A stretch of 64,000 nt of DNA from Marinomonas sp. KMM3893 (GCF_004352855.1 NZ_SJSC01000006.1:1-64000), one strand, 5' to 3'; shown: positions 8,247 through 17,984, counted from the first letter of the stretch. A program made the numbers and translations. Notes: generated from the letters alone by a model not told the origin.

Positions 8247-10115
8247 ATGACGTTACAGCGTAAGTTTTCGCTTGTGGTGTTTGCATCCGCCATTATTGTG
8301 GCGTTAATTGTTGGCTCTTTTGGTTATTTTCAACTTAAAAACACCTTGGTTGACGGTTTGAATGACCAGGTATCATCGATTGCAGAAGGGCAGTCTCGAA
8401 CCATATCAGAATGGGTTCATGGAAAAACCGCCACGATTAACAGCTTAAGCAATCACTTTACTAAGCATGATGTGACGATTGGCGCGCTTTTACAAGCCGA
8501 AAAATCGGGTAATTTTGACTTGGCCTACATTGGGACGAAAGAAGGTGACATGGTGTTAAGTCATCACGCCACTATGCCAGCAGGCTTTGATCCTCGCACT
8601 CGCCCTTGGTACAAAAAAGCGCTAACGTCAGACAGCGTTCAATACACAGAACCTTATATTGATGTCAGCACGAACCAACTTATTATTTCTGCCGCAGAGA
8701 AAGTTGTGGATGCGTCAGGGGTCAAAGGCGTTGTTGGTGCCGACATGAACTTAAGCAATCTCGTTAAGGGCATTTTGCATGTCAAAATGATGGATAAAAG
8801 TCGTGTCTTTTTAGTCTCGACAAAAGGTGTGATCATTGCGCACCCTGATGAGAAGCTAGTCCTTAAAAACATGGCGTCGTCTTTGGGTTATGGTTTAGAT
8901 GTGGTTAAACAGGCACAAGGAAAACTGGTTGAAACACAGTCAAAAGATGGGCTTGTGTTAGTGGCAGGCGTTGCGGTTCCTGACACCGATTGGGTTATCT
9001 TCTTTCAGCTAGACAAAGCCACGGCGATGGCGCCGCTGAGTAATCTATTGATTTCACTTATGGTGGCAATGGTTATCGCGGCAGTGGCCGTAAGCCTTGC
9101 CATGGGACTGGTTAGCCGAAAATTGTTGAGTGGCATTGATAAGGTCAATCAAGTGTTGGCAGAAATGAATAACGGTCAAGGGGATTTAACCACTCGCATC
9201 CCAGAAACCAGCAAAGATGAAATTGGCGATTTAGCGCGTCACTTTAATGGCTTCTTACAAACCTTAGCGGGCATTATTTCTGAAATTAAGGTGTTGTCGT
9301 CCAACCTTAATAGTTTGGCTCAAGACTCTCATCGTTTAACTTCTCAGTCGTCTTTGGACCTGAGTACTCAATTGGATGAGATTACCGCGGTGGCGACGGC
9401 CGTTGGGCAAATGTCGGCGGCGACCCATGAGATCGCATCCAACGCAGAAAGCACCGCGAATGCTTCTCGAGAAGCGTATCAAAATAGCCAAGAAGGCAGT
9501 GATCAGGTTGTCAAAAGTAAACACTCGATCAGCGACCTTGCGACACAAGTTACCGACGCTTCGAGCATTATTGGTAATCTTGATCATCAAGTGCAAAGCA
9601 TCAGTAGCATATTAACAACCATTCAAAATATCGCCGAACAAACCAATTTATTGGCGTTGAACGCAGCGATCGAAGCCGCTCGTGCCGGTGAACATGGTCG
9701 TGGCTTTGCGGTGGTGGCTGATGAAGTTCGTGTGTTGTCACAAAGAACGCACAACTCAACAGAAGAAATTAAAGAAATGATCGACGGCTTAAATAGCACA
9801 ACGCAAAAAGCCGTGGATATTATGCATTCAGGTCAAACGGTGGCGAACAGCTCTGTTGAAGACGCAATCGCAGCGGCAGAAAGCTTGGTGGCAATCCAGA
9901 ATTCCGTACAACGGATTAGTGATATGTCATTGCAAATTGCCAGCGCGGCAGAAGAGCAAAATATTGTTACCAGTGATATATCGAACAACAGTTTGTCGAT
10001 CAAAGAAATCGCCAACAAGCTGGCAATCGAGTCCCATGAAAGTGCCAAAGGCGCTGAGTCATTAGCGCAATTAGCACAAAGACTAGAGCAGCAAATCGCG
10101 AGATTTACTATTTAA
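8247..10115 (+). CDS. methyl-accepting chemotaxis protein, dCache sensor
   Basis: A transmembrane chemoreceptor of 622 residues. Membrane segment 1 is at about residues 10-30. A periplasmic Cache-type sensor of about 240 residues contains the [12 protein letters not shown] motif typical of dCache domains. Membrane segment 2 is at about 267-290, followed by HAMP and a long signalling coiled coil whose hairpin tip reads [19 protein letters not shown]. The start is ATG 8247, preceded by CGGAG; an in-frame ATG at 8202 would add 15 residues and lacks a binding site. There is no adjacent che operon. The ligand cannot be told from sequence; dCache receptors often bind amino acids or other small metabolites. 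Confidence 0.92.
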   Translation: MTLQRKFSLVVFASAIIVALIVGSFGYFQLKNTLVDGLNDQVSSIAEGQSRTISEWVHGKTATINSLSNHFTKHDVTIGALLQAEKSGNFDLAYIGTKEGDMVLSHHATMPAGFDPRTRPWYKKALTSDSVQYTEPYIDVSTNQLIISAAEKVVDASGVKGVVGADMNLSNLVKGILHVKMMDKSRVFLVSTKGVIIAHPDEKLVLKNMASSLGYGLDVVKQAQGKLVETQSKDGLVLVAGVAVPDTDWVIFFQLDKATAMAPLSNLLISLMVAMVIAAVAVSLAMGLVSRKLLSGIDKVNQVLAEMNNGQGDLTTRIPETSKDEIGDLARHFNGFLQTLAGIISEIKVLSSNLNSLAQDSHRLTSQSSLDLSTQLDEITAVATAVGQMSAATHEIASNAESTANASREAYQNSQEGSDQVVKSKHSISDLATQVTDASSIIGNLDHQVQSISSILTTIQNIAEQTNLLALNAAIEAARAGEHGRGFAVVADEVRVLSQRTHNSTEEIKEMIDGLNSTTQKAVDIMHSGQTVANSSVEDAIAAAESLVAIQNSVQRISDMSLQIASAAEEQNIVTSDISNNSLSIKEIANKLAIESHESAKGAESLAQLAQRLEQQIARFTI

Positions 10116-10248
10116 TAGGTCGAACGAGTCGGATGATCTTGAGTCTCCCTTTTCTATTTGTGTTTCAATAATGAAAAGGGTAGCTTGACTCCTTTCACAG
10201 CAGATTGTAATAATCAATTTTATCACCCTTGGGCAGAGGAAACTTCAA

Positions 10249-10680
10249 ATGTACAAACGTCTTTTTATCGGCGCACTCGCCACCTTGGCATTTTCAACGA
10301 ATGTATTGGCACACGGTGCTTGCGAAGGTCGTCCTTTACACCATGATATGGAAAACATTAAAACGGAATTAAAAGGCATGGCATCAAGCCTAAAGTCAGG
10401 GGACAACGAACAAGCCGCTAAAAAGGTTGAGCAAGTCATTGCTTTGTTTAAAGACGCCCGTTCTCAAACACCGTACCTGTTCGTCGAGAAAAAACTCTCT
10501 GGGGACGCGCTAGCAAAAGAAACCGCTGAATACCAAAGTGTCATCGATGATACGATTCAAGTCTTCTCTTCTTTAGAAACTGCGTTAGAAAACAATGACT
10601 CAGCTAAGATAAAAACGCTAATGGGAGAGATTGGTAAGCAAAAACACATTGGTCATAGTACGTTTAAAGCAGATTGCTAA
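10249..10680 (+). CDS. cytochrome b562-like periplasmic four-helix protein
   Basis: 143 residues with a signal peptide (MYKRLFIGALATLAFSTNVLA) and an all-helical mature domain. The pattern fits the cytochrome b562 family: M34 in HHDMENIKTEL near the start of helix 1 and a histidine in the last helix (H133 or H136 in QKHIGHSTF) match the Met/His haem ligands. No CXXCH motif is present, so haem would be non-covalent. Cysteines at 25 and 143 could bridge the two ends. Sequence similarity to E. coli CybC is modest, so haem binding is an inference from ligand placement and fold. It appears to be transcribed alone. Confidence 0.7.
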   Translation: MYKRLFIGALATLAFSTNVLAHGACEGRPLHHDMENIKTELKGMASSLKSGDNEQAAKKVEQVIALFKDARSQTPYLFVEKKLSGDALAKETAEYQSVIDDTIQVFSSLETALENNDSAKIKTLMGEIGKQKHIGHSTFKADC

Positions 10681-10745
10681 TCGTCTAAATGATGACCTTG
10701 CTTGAATTGACTGTTACAATGCGCGCGCGATAAAGAGAGGAAATT

Positions 10746-11099
10746 ATGGCTCGTACTAAAAAATCGCGCAGCATGCGTGGCAAACTTGGAAAAACTGGTT
10801 CAAAGGAAATGATGAAAGAGCAAAATAAAGCTCGTAAAGCATCGTCTACTCGCCGTTTTAAAGTCAAAAAATCCAAGGAGCGCAAAGAGCAAGCGCACAA
10901 AAAGCTTGATAGACTGGGTTTGCTTCCTGAAAAAGAAGCAGCACAGCCAGCAGCACGTCCACGTCGTTTTGTGTTCGTGAAGCCTAAAGAAGAGAAAGAC
11001 ACCGAATCTACTAAGCCGACATTGATCTCAGGGATAAATCAGGAAACTGAAGATTTATCTGTTGATGAATTATTGTCTGCTTTCTCTGAAGAGAATTAA
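10746..11099 (+). CDS. small, highly basic protein of unknown function
   Basis: 117 residues. The first 55 are extremely rich in Lys and Arg, the middle contains RPRRFVFVKPKEE, and the C-terminal 30 are acidic (ETEDLSVDELLSAFSEEN). This basic-then-acidic layout suggests nucleic-acid or ribosome association, but I recognise no domain. GAGAGGAAATT before the ATG is a good Shine-Dalgarno sequence, and a clear terminator follows the stop, so it is very probably a real one-gene transcription unit. Confidence 0.65.
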   Translation: MARTKKSRSMRGKLGKTGSKEMMKEQNKARKASSTRRFKVKKSKERKEQAHKKLDRLGLLPEKEAAQPAARPRRFVFVKPKEEKDTESTKPTLISGINQETEDLSVDELLSAFSEEN

Positions 11100-11118
11100 G
11101 CAAATATCTGTAAAACTT

Positions 11119-11148
11119 AAAAAAAGGCTGCTTTTGCAGTCTTTTTTT
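11119..11148 (+). terminator. rho-independent terminator
   Basis: AAAAAGGCTGC pairs with GCAGTCTTTTT around a TTTT loop, with one G-T wobble, and ends in a run of seven T. It follows the small basic protein. Confidence 0.85.
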
Positions 11149-11189
11149 ATGCTCAAATTATCCATTACAATAAAAATTATCTATGCGGG

Positions 11190-12269
11190 ATGAGTTGTAA
11201 CATGAATGTAAAAGCCTCTGTTCCTATGTCAAGTGTACGCTATTTATTAAAAGCCGTTGAAAATCAAGGCTTAGACAGTGACGCATTATTAGAGAGCTTG
11301 GATATCGTACGTTCCGATATTGAACAAAACAGTCATTTCCCTGCCTATCAATACGGCATGCTGTATCAAAAGATTATGTGGCTGGTTCAGGATGAATCGT
11401 TCGGCATGTTGAGTGGGGGTAAGGTGCCCAATGGTACCTTTAGAATGATGTGTTTGTGTATTATTCATGCGCGAAGCTTGGCGCATGCCATGTACCGTTG
11501 CAGCGATTTCTACGACATCTGTCGTGGCCCCACAGTAAAGCCTGTATTGATCAAAAAAGGGCGCTTTGCCATGGTCACCTTTGCTCCGATAGAGTCGGCG
11601 GATGCTAGGGTGGCGGACATAGTGACGCCAGAGTCGAAAGAGCAGCTAAGAACCACTTTGTCTATGTGGCATCATTTTATTTGTTGGTTAATTGGTCGCC
11701 GTTTGAGCCTGAAGGCCGCTTATTTCACCAGCGAGCGTCCCGATGATGTGGAGTACTATAAGACTTTATTTCAGTCCGAAGTACGCTTTAACCAACACGC
11801 CAATGCGCTTGTTTTTCCTGCCAGCTATCTGGATATGCCGATAGTCCAAACCGAAGACAGCTTACGTGGTTTTCTAAAAACAGCACCGTACCAATTACTG
11901 GTCATGGTTGAAAACGACAACAGCTTAAAATCTCAAGTAATGGCCATGTTAGGCAAAGACTTCTCTCGAGAGATGCCAAGTGCAGACGAAGTCGCAAGTG
12001 GGCTTAATATGAGTGTGTCGACTCTGAGACGCCGCCTCAACGAAGAAAAAACATCCTACCAGCAGATCAAAGATGAGTGTCGCAAAGAAGCAGCCATTAC
12101 CTATATGAACGCACCACAGTTGAGTATTAATGACATCGCTGCGTTAATGGGGTTTGATGAACCCAGTGCATTTTTCCGATCTTTTAAAAAATGGACGGGG
12201 ATGACGCCGGGTGAATATCGAAAAAGTGATGAATTTTTGAAGTTTGGTCGCTCTATGAAAAGCTTATAA
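11190..12269 (+). CDS. AraC-family transcriptional regulator
   Basis: 359 residues. The N-terminal region of about 240 residues is of the Arabinose_bd type (PF12625-like), seen in regulators such as OruR and ArgR-like AraC proteins. The C-terminal two-HTH domain reads ADEVASGLNMSVSTLRRRL, then ISINDIAALMGFDEPSAFFR-type sequence and WTGMTPGEYRK. The start is ambiguous: ATG 11190 or ATG 11202, neither with a strong binding site. It lies 140 bp before an acyl-CoA dehydrogenase gene in the same direction, and a 6+6-bp dyad lies in that gap, so control of fatty-acid or acyl-CoA breakdown is plausible but inferred. Confidence 0.88.
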   Translation: MSCNMNVKASVPMSSVRYLLKAVENQGLDSDALLESLDIVRSDIEQNSHFPAYQYGMLYQKIMWLVQDESFGMLSGGKVPNGTFRMMCLCIIHARSLAHAMYRCSDFYDICRGPTVKPVLIKKGRFAMVTFAPIESADARVADIVTPESKEQLRTTLSMWHHFICWLIGRRLSLKAAYFTSERPDDVEYYKTLFQSEVRFNQHANALVFPASYLDMPIVQTEDSLRGFLKTAPYQLLVMVENDNSLKSQVMAMLGKDFSREMPSADEVASGLNMSVSTLRRRLNEEKTSYQQIKDECRKEAAITYMNAPQLSINDIAALMGFDEPSAFFRSFKKWTGMTPGEYRKSDEFLKFGRSMKSL

Positions 12270-12298
12270 ATCCGTACCTTGTGACGCCTTCTACCTTA

Positions 12299-12319
12299 TT
12301 CTGATTGTATTTGTCAGAA
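12299..12319. promoter_or_regulatory. TTCTGA-N9-TCAGAA dyad before the acyl-CoA dehydrogenase
   Basis: A perfect 6-bp inverted repeat with a 9-bp spacer lies 91 bp upstream of the acyl-CoA dehydrogenase start. It could be a regulator site or chance; no binding protein can be named. Confidence 0.3.
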
Positions 12320-12409
12320 ATAACGGCCTGATATGTTATTGAGAGATTCGCTCATTTTTATCATTCTATAGTTATACATCCGCTCGGATAAATAACCGGA
12401 GAATAAAAA

Positions 12410-14179
12410 ATGAGCGATTACCTGTACCCTCTAAACGATATTCTTTTTAGCCTACAAAAAGTGGCCAATTTTGATCGTCTAACGCCTTATGTCGATGGCG
12501 GCCTTGACGACGATTTGCTGGGCGCTATTTTAGCCGAAGCCGGCAAGTTAACCGAACAAGTGATTGCGCCATTAAATTGGTCGGGAGACCAAGAAGGGTC
12601 TCGCGTTGAAAATGGCAATGTTATTGAAGCAAAAGGCTTTAAAGACATTTACCGTAGTTATTGTGAAGGCGGATGGGGTTCTCTCTCTGGTGCCACTGAG
12701 TACGGTGGTCAAGGTTTGCCATCCAGCATTGCTACCGCTGTCAACGAAGGCGTCCAAGCGGCCAACTTGGCTTTTTCATTGTGTCCGTTATTGAGTCAAG
12801 GGGCGATCGAAGCGATTAGCTCCCATGCCAGCGAGACGCTTAAAGAAACCTACCTACCCAAGATGCTAAGCGGTGAATGGACCGGAACGATGAACTTAAC
12901 CGAGCCATCGGCAGGTTCTGATCTTGCTGCCATTGCTTGTAAAGCCATTCCTGATGGCGATGTGTATCGTATTAAAGGTCAGAAAATCTTCATTACTTGG
13001 GGTGATCATCAAATGAGTGACAACATCATTCATTTGGTTTTGGCGAGGCTTCCCGATGCGCCGGCGGGTGTGAAAGGCATTTCTCTGTTTATTGTGCCTA
13101 AATTTATTTTGGATGAGCAAGCCAATCCAGGCCAGCGTAACGATGTCCAAGTGGTGTCTGTTGAGCACAAAATGGGCATTCACGCGTCGCCAACCTGTGT
13201 GATGAGTTTTGGTGAGAACGAGGGCGCGATAGGGTATTTAGTTGGCATGGAAAACGAAGGCATTAAAGCCATGTTTACCATGATGAACAATGCGCGTCAG
13301 GGTGTCGGTTTGCAAGGCTTAGCGATTGCAGAGCGTGCTTATCAGCAAGCGCTTGAGTATGCTAAAGAGCGTAAGCAAGGTATGAAGGCCGATCGCTCAG
13401 GGAAAGCCGCGATTATTGAACACCCAGATGTATTGCGTATGTTGATGACAATGAAATCTCAAATTGACGCGATGCGCTCTCTTATTTACATGGCGGCGGT
13501 GGAGAACGATTTATCTCACCTAGCAGAAGGTGACGCAAAACAAAAAGCCAAGACACGCACCGCGCTGTTAACCCCGATTGTGAAAGGCTGGATTACTGAG
13601 CAAGCTCAGGAAATCACCTCATTGGCGATTCAAGTTCATGGTGGTGTTGGTTTTATCGAAGAAACTGGGGTTGCACAGCACGCAAGAGATGCGCGCATTT
13701 TGCCTATCTATGAGGGCACCAATGGCATTCAAGCGATCGACTTAATTGGTCGTAAGCTGTTAACAGACCAAGGCGCGGCCATGGCGGATTTATTAGCAGA
13801 AATGAAAGCCGAGATCGAAACATTGGTGGTTGGCAGTACCCATGATAATGCGCTAAAAGTGCAACAGGCGATTCTCTTGGCTGAGCAGGCCACCGCGTCG
13901 TGTTTGCGCAGTATGAATAAAGACGCGCTGTTAGGAACAGGCTCTGCCTATGGCTACATGATGATGATGGGCAGTGTGATAGGCGGCTGGTTGCAGGTTC
14001 GAGCACAGATGTTGAGCGAGAAAAGCACGACATTGAGTGAACCGCAAAAACAGTCTTGGAAACAATCCGCAGACTTTTATTGCGATCATATTTTAGCTCG
14101 CGCTGGTTATCACGCGCAGACGGTTATCGCCGGACAAGCGTCAATCGATACGCTGAACGAAGACAGTTTTGCTAGATAA
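12410..14179 (+). CDS. acyl-CoA dehydrogenase, long (DmdC/FadE5-like) type
   Basis: A flavoprotein of 589 residues that introduces the alpha-beta double bond into an acyl-CoA and passes electrons to ETF. The middle domain shows NLTEPSAGSDL and KIFITWGDH, and the C-terminal domain has IQVHGGVGF and PIYEGTNGIQA, the segment bearing the catalytic glutamate region. At about 590 residues it belongs to the long subfamily with an extra C-terminal helical domain, which includes the DMSP-pathway enzyme DmdC and FadE5-like enzymes; the substrate cannot be settled by motif. GGAG precedes the ATG. The ETF-ubiquinone oxidoreductase gene follows after 78 bp, fitting a shared electron route. Confidence 0.88.
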   Translation: MSDYLYPLNDILFSLQKVANFDRLTPYVDGGLDDDLLGAILAEAGKLTEQVIAPLNWSGDQEGSRVENGNVIEAKGFKDIYRSYCEGGWGSLSGATEYGGQGLPSSIATAVNEGVQAANLAFSLCPLLSQGAIEAISSHASETLKETYLPKMLSGEWTGTMNLTEPSAGSDLAAIACKAIPDGDVYRIKGQKIFITWGDHQMSDNIIHLVLARLPDAPAGVKGISLFIVPKFILDEQANPGQRNDVQVVSVEHKMGIHASPTCVMSFGENEGAIGYLVGMENEGIKAMFTMMNNARQGVGLQGLAIAERAYQQALEYAKERKQGMKADRSGKAAIIEHPDVLRMLMTMKSQIDAMRSLIYMAAVENDLSHLAEGDAKQKAKTRTALLTPIVKGWITEQAQEITSLAIQVHGGVGFIEETGVAQHARDARILPIYEGTNGIQAIDLIGRKLLTDQGAAMADLLAEMKAEIETLVVGSTHDNALKVQQAILLAEQATASCLRSMNKDALLGTGSAYGYMMMMGSVIGGWLQVRAQMLSEKSTTLSEPQKQSWKQSADFYCDHILARAGYHAQTVIAGQASIDTLNEDSFAR

Positions 14180-14257
14180 CAGTTAACTGAATACATACTA
14201 AATATTAAGTCAATGGGCATGGCTACAAACCATGCTACGCCTGCTGTAGGAGGCATT

Positions 14258-15907
14258 ATGACAGACAGAGAAGTAATGGAATTTGATGTGGTTATTGTCG
14301 GTGGTGGTCCTGCTGGGCTTTCTACGGCGTGCCGTTTGATGCAAAAAGCACAAGAAAACGAACAAGAATTGAGTGTTTGCCTGGTTGAAAAAGGCTCTGA
14401 AATTGGCGCTCATATTCTGTCAGGAGCGGTAGTCGACCCTAAAGCATTAGCCGAACTTTTCCCCGATTGGAAAACCATGGGCGCCCCTTTGGTGTCTGAA
14501 GTAACAGTGGATGAACTGCATTGGTTAGGCTCGAAGACTGGCAGTCGTAAACTAAGCCATTGGATGATTCCTAAAACCCTTCATAACGAAGGCAATTATG
14601 TGATTAGCTTGGGGAATCTATCTCGCTGGTTAGCAGAGCAAGCCGAAGCGCTTGGTGTGGAAGTCTTTCCGGGGTTTTCAGCCGCTCATATTGCTTACAA
14701 TGAACAAGGTCAGGTAGAGGGCATTGTAACGGGTGACATGGGAGTAGCAGAGGATGGTTCGCACAAAGATGGCTATATGCCAGGCATGCTATTAAAAGCC
14801 AAATACACCATTTTTTCAGAAGGTTGCCGTGGCCACCTTGGTAAAGAACTTATCGAACGTTTTGAACTGGATAAAGGCAAAGCCCCGCAGCATTATGGGC
14901 TTGGTATTAAAGAGCTTTGGGATGTTCCTGAGGCGCAAAGTAAGCCAGGCACTGTGATTCACACCGCTGGGTGGCCGCTGGGTAAAGAGGCCGGTGGCGG
15001 AGGCTTTCTCTACCATTTAGAGAACAATCAAGTCGTGGTTGGCTTGATCGCAGATTTGAACTATAAAAACCCACATTTAAGCCCGTATGATGAATTTCAA
15101 CGTTACAAGCATCATCCATTGATTGCCGCGCATCTTAAAGACGCCAAACGTGTGTCTTACGGTGCTCGAGCCATTGCAAAAGGGGGGTGGGCGTCGTTAC
15201 CGAAAATGAGCTTCCCTGGTGGTCTTCTGTTGGGCTGCGATGCTGGTACATTGAACCCTGCTAAAATCAAAGGCACTCACACTGCCATGAAGAGCGGTTT
15301 GTTAGCGGCTGAGGTGATTTGTGAGGCATTACAAGCAGAATCACCAGTCAGTGAACTTGCTCATTATGATGCGACAGTTCGAGATTCTTGGTTGGGTAAA
15401 GAGCTTGAGCAGGCGCGAAACTTTGTGCCTGTCATGCATTCCCTAGGCACATTTTGGGGCGGTGCTTATAACTGGCTAGATCAAAATATCTTTGCTGGGC
15501 GTTTGCCTTTTACCTTTAATGATATGACACCAGATTACGCCTGCTTAGAACTGGCAGAAAAGCATCAGGCGCCTGATTACCCTAAACCTGACGGCAAACT
15601 AAGCTTTGATAAGCTTTCCTCGGTGTTCTTATCCAATACCAACCATGAGGAAAACCAGCCTTGTCATTTGTTGCTAAAAGACGCCACTGTGCCTATTGCT
15701 CAGAATCTGCCTAAGTTTAATGAGCCTGCTCAACGATATTGTCCAGCGGGTGTCTATGAGGTAGTCGAAGGGGCACAAGGCGCAAGCTTCCAGATCAATT
15801 CGCAAAACTGCATTCATTGCAAAACCTGTGATATCAAAGACCCTGCACAAAACATTCGCTGGGTAACACCTGAGGGCGCGGGCGGCCCGAATTACCCCAA
15901 TATGTGA
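14258..15907 (+). CDS. electron transfer flavoprotein-ubiquinone oxidoreductase
   Basis: Passes electrons from ETF to ubiquinone at the inner membrane. The N-terminal FAD motif is VIVGGGPAGLSTA. The C-terminal 4Fe-4S module is NCIHCKTCDIKDP, followed by the family ending PEGAGGPNYPNM. Length is 549 residues, as usual. The start is fixed by TAGGAGG at 14247-14253 before ATG 14258; an upstream ATG at 14213 is not supported. Placed after the acyl-CoA dehydrogenase it links beta-oxidation to respiration. The etfA and etfB genes are not in this window. Confidence 0.95.
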   Translation: MTDREVMEFDVVIVGGGPAGLSTACRLMQKAQENEQELSVCLVEKGSEIGAHILSGAVVDPKALAELFPDWKTMGAPLVSEVTVDELHWLGSKTGSRKLSHWMIPKTLHNEGNYVISLGNLSRWLAEQAEALGVEVFPGFSAAHIAYNEQGQVEGIVTGDMGVAEDGSHKDGYMPGMLLKAKYTIFSEGCRGHLGKELIERFELDKGKAPQHYGLGIKELWDVPEAQSKPGTVIHTAGWPLGKEAGGGGFLYHLENNQVVVGLIADLNYKNPHLSPYDEFQRYKHHPLIAAHLKDAKRVSYGARAIAKGGWASLPKMSFPGGLLLGCDAGTLNPAKIKGTHTAMKSGLLAAEVICEALQAESPVSELAHYDATVRDSWLGKELEQARNFVPVMHSLGTFWGGAYNWLDQNIFAGRLPFTFNDMTPDYACLELAEKHQAPDYPKPDGKLSFDKLSSVFLSNTNHEENQPCHLLLKDATVPIAQNLPKFNEPAQRYCPAGVYEVVEGAQGASFQINSQNCIHCKTCDIKDPAQNIRWVTPEGAGGPNYPNM

Positions 15908-15914
15908 TTTTAGA

Positions 15915-15936
15915 AAAGACACTTTTTTGTGTCTTT
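15915..15936 (+). terminator. probable terminator after ETF-QO
   Basis: AAAGACAC and GTGTCTTT form an 8-bp stem around a TTTTTT loop just after the stop codon. The trailing T-run is short, so it may be weak. Confidence 0.5.
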
Positions 15937-15957
15937 CTACTTCTTGGTTTTACTTGC

Positions 15958-15986
15958 ATACAGGTCACTATTTTATTGACCTGTAT
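15958..15986. repeat. perfect 10-bp inverted repeat (ATACAGGTCA-N9-TGACCTGTAT)
   Basis: A 10-bp perfect dyad with a 9-bp spacer lies 71 bp before the UPF0178 gene. It has no T-run, so it is more like an operator or RNA hairpin than a terminator. No regulator can be assigned. Confidence 0.6.
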
Positions 15987-16056
15987 GTCCACATTCCTTA
16001 CTGGATTTCACCTCGCGTCTGATTGATAATAGGTTTTTCAAGTAAAGGAATTGTTT

Positions 16057-16506
16057 ATGCGACTCTGGGTAGATGCGGATGCTTGTCCGAATGTGATCAA
16101 AACCATTCTATTTCGTGCCGCTGAACGAGTTGAAATACCCTGTATCTTGGTCGCCAATCAGGCCATTTCTATTCCTCCCTCCAAATGGATTGAAAGAAGA
16201 GTTGTGAGTTCCGGCTTTGATGTGGCCGATAATTATATTGTCGAGCATGTGGAACCTGCAGATCTTGTTATTACCGCGGACATTCCCTTAGCCGCAGAAG
16301 TAATCGATAAAGGCGCGTTGGCGGTGAACCCTCGTGGTGAACTTTATTCTCGAGAAAATATAAAACAGCGCCTTGCGATGCGTGATTTTATGGAGCAAAT
16401 GCGTTCATCTGGTGTGCAAACCGACGGTCCAGCCACGTTTAACCAGCAAGATCGAATGGCGTTCGCGAATACGCTCGATAAGTTATTGGCCCAGCGCGTG
16501 CCTTAG
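16057..16506 (+). CDS. UPF0178 (YaiI/YqxD) family protein
   Basis: 149 residues. The N-terminal WVDADACPN motif and the later VITADIPLA and NPRGELY segments are characteristic of the DUF188 family, which has a PIN/FLAP-like nuclease fold by known structure prediction but no established function. The ATG at 16057 is spaced 7 bp from AAAGGA (16044-16049); a TTG at 16051 is in frame but too close. It stands alone between ETF-QO and ndh. Confidence 0.9.
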   Translation: MRLWVDADACPNVIKTILFRAAERVEIPCILVANQAISIPPSKWIERRVVSSGFDVADNYIVEHVEPADLVITADIPLAAEVIDKGALAVNPRGELYSRENIKQRLAMRDFMEQMRSSGVQTDGPATFNQQDRMAFANTLDKLLAQRVP

Positions 16507-16524
16507 ACTCACTCCTCAATGAGA

Positions 16525-16565
16525 AATCAGGAAAGTGTTTACTGAATATTTTCCTGATTATTCAG
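16525..16565 (+). promoter_or_regulatory. overlapping inverted repeats in the ndh leader
   Basis: AATCAGGAAA (16525-16534) pairs with TTTCCTGATT (16550-16559). CTGAATA (16542-16548) pairs with TATTCAG (16559-16565). The second pairing uses the loop of the first, so they exclude each other or form a pseudoknot. They end 15 bp before the ndh start. This could be a UPF0178 terminator remnant, an operator or an RNA switch. Confidence 0.4.
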
Positions 16566-16580
16566 TTATAGGGGAATGAA

Positions 16581-17876
16581 ATGAAAAGAATTATTGTTGT
16601 GGGCGGTGGCGCAGGTGGTTTAGAGCTTGTTACCCGACTTGGCCACGGACTAGGACGTAAAGGCAAAGACAAAGCAGAAATCATCTTAGTCGACCGCAGC
16701 CGGACACACATCTGGAAACCGCTTCTTCATGAAGTTGCCACCGGTTCTATTGATATCAATAATGACGGTGTGAACTATCGAGCTCATGCCGCCAAGCACC
16801 ATTATCAATTCCAACTCGGTACGGTAACGAGTGTTGACCCAACGGCAAAAACCATCACTCTTGATTCTTTAAGTGACGACAAAGGTCATTTAATCTTACC
16901 TGAACGCAATCTTTCCTATGACACGCTCATCATGGCCGTAGGCAGTATTAGTAACGACTTTGGTACGCCAGGCGTTGCTGAGCATTGTTATTTCCTAGAT
17001 TCACACAAGCAAGCTGAGCGTTTCCAGCAAGCCTTACTTAACCACTTTTTACGAGTCCATCAAGAAGGCCCTGAAGCTAAGTTGAAAATCGCCATTGTTG
17101 GCGGTGGCGCAACAGGGGTCGAATTATCTGCTGAATTGTTCCACGTAGCGGATTTGATGAAAGCCTATGGCATGCCGGAAATGTCCGGAAAGCGTGTGCA
17201 TGTGGAGCTTGTCGAAGCGGGCGATCGAATATTGAAAGCGTTGCCAGAGCGTATTGCCAACTTAGCGTCGAAAGAACTCACACGGCTTGGTGTTAAAATT
17301 AGCGAAAGTACCCGTGTGGTACGCGCGGATGTTGGCGGCTATCAAACCGCTGAAGGCGCACTTATTGAAGCTGACTTAATGATCTGGGCTGCAGGTGTCA
17401 AAGCGCCTGACTTTATTAAAGACATTGAAGGCTTTGAAACGAATCGCAGCAACCAAATCGTTGTTAAAGGCACGCTTCAGGCGAAAGACTTTGATGATGT
17501 GTATGTGATCGGGGACTGTTGTGCTTGTGAACAACCCGATGGTTCTTTTGTTCCACCGCGGGCACAATCTGCCCATCAGATGGCTTCTTTAGTTTACGCT
17601 AACATCAAAGCGTCGCTGAAAAATGAGCCGCTAAAAGACTACTTATACAAAGACCATGGCTCTTTGGTGAACCTAAGTAACTACAGCACAGTCGGTAACT
17701 TGATGGGCAACCTCATGGGTGGCTCTATGTTCATCGAAGGGCGCATTGCGCGTTTTGTCTACATTTCTCTGTATCGTTTGCACCTCATTGCGATACACGG
17801 CTGGTTTAAAGCCACCATCGTTATGGCGGCACAAAAAATTGGTAAAGTCGTGAAGCCAAAACTTAAGCTTCATTAA
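16581..17876 (+). CDS. ndh: type II NADH:quinone dehydrogenase
   Basis: A single-subunit, non-proton-pumping NADH dehydrogenase on the cytoplasmic face of the membrane, passing electrons from NADH through FAD to quinone. It has two Rossmann motifs: VVGGGAGGLE (residues 6-15) for FAD and IVGGGATGVELSAEL (about 173-187) for NADH. FAD-site motifs VIGDCCACE and the quinone-side QSAHQMA are present. Length is 431 residues, close to E. coli Ndh (434). Together with ETF-QO this makes an electron-entry block. Regulation may involve the structured leader just upstream. Confidence 0.94.
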   Translation: MKRIIVVGGGAGGLELVTRLGHGLGRKGKDKAEIILVDRSRTHIWKPLLHEVATGSIDINNDGVNYRAHAAKHHYQFQLGTVTSVDPTAKTITLDSLSDDKGHLILPERNLSYDTLIMAVGSISNDFGTPGVAEHCYFLDSHKQAERFQQALLNHFLRVHQEGPEAKLKIAIVGGGATGVELSAELFHVADLMKAYGMPEMSGKRVHVELVEAGDRILKALPERIANLASKELTRLGVKISESTRVVRADVGGYQTAEGALIEADLMIWAAGVKAPDFIKDIEGFETNRSNQIVVKGTLQAKDFDDVYVIGDCCACEQPDGSFVPPRAQSAHQMASLVYANIKASLKNEPLKDYLYKDHGSLVNLSNYSTVGNLMGNLMGGSMFIEGRIARFVYISLYRLHLIAIHGWFKATIVMAAQKIGKVVKPKLKLH

Positions 17877-17926
17877 TGATTAGTGTGCTAGCAAGCCATT
17901 CACTTTTAAAAAGTTAATCATGGTGT

Positions 17927-17984
17927 AAAAGCCGCCGTAGCAAAGACCTCAGTATAGGGAGGTTTTCTACGGCGGCTTTTTTTT
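17927..17984 (+). terminator. strong terminator after ndh
   Basis: AAAGCCGCCGTAG (starting near 17928) pairs perfectly with CTACGGCGGCTTT and runs into eight T. The loop itself holds a small hairpin (ACCTC with GGAGGT). Confidence 0.92.

Noticed and set aside
10141..10191. Inverted repeat CCCTTTTC/GAAAAGGG with outer GAGTC/GACTC after the first chemoreceptor gene
   Set aside because: It has a long 18-base loop and no T-run, so I could not call it a terminator with confidence; it may be a weak one.
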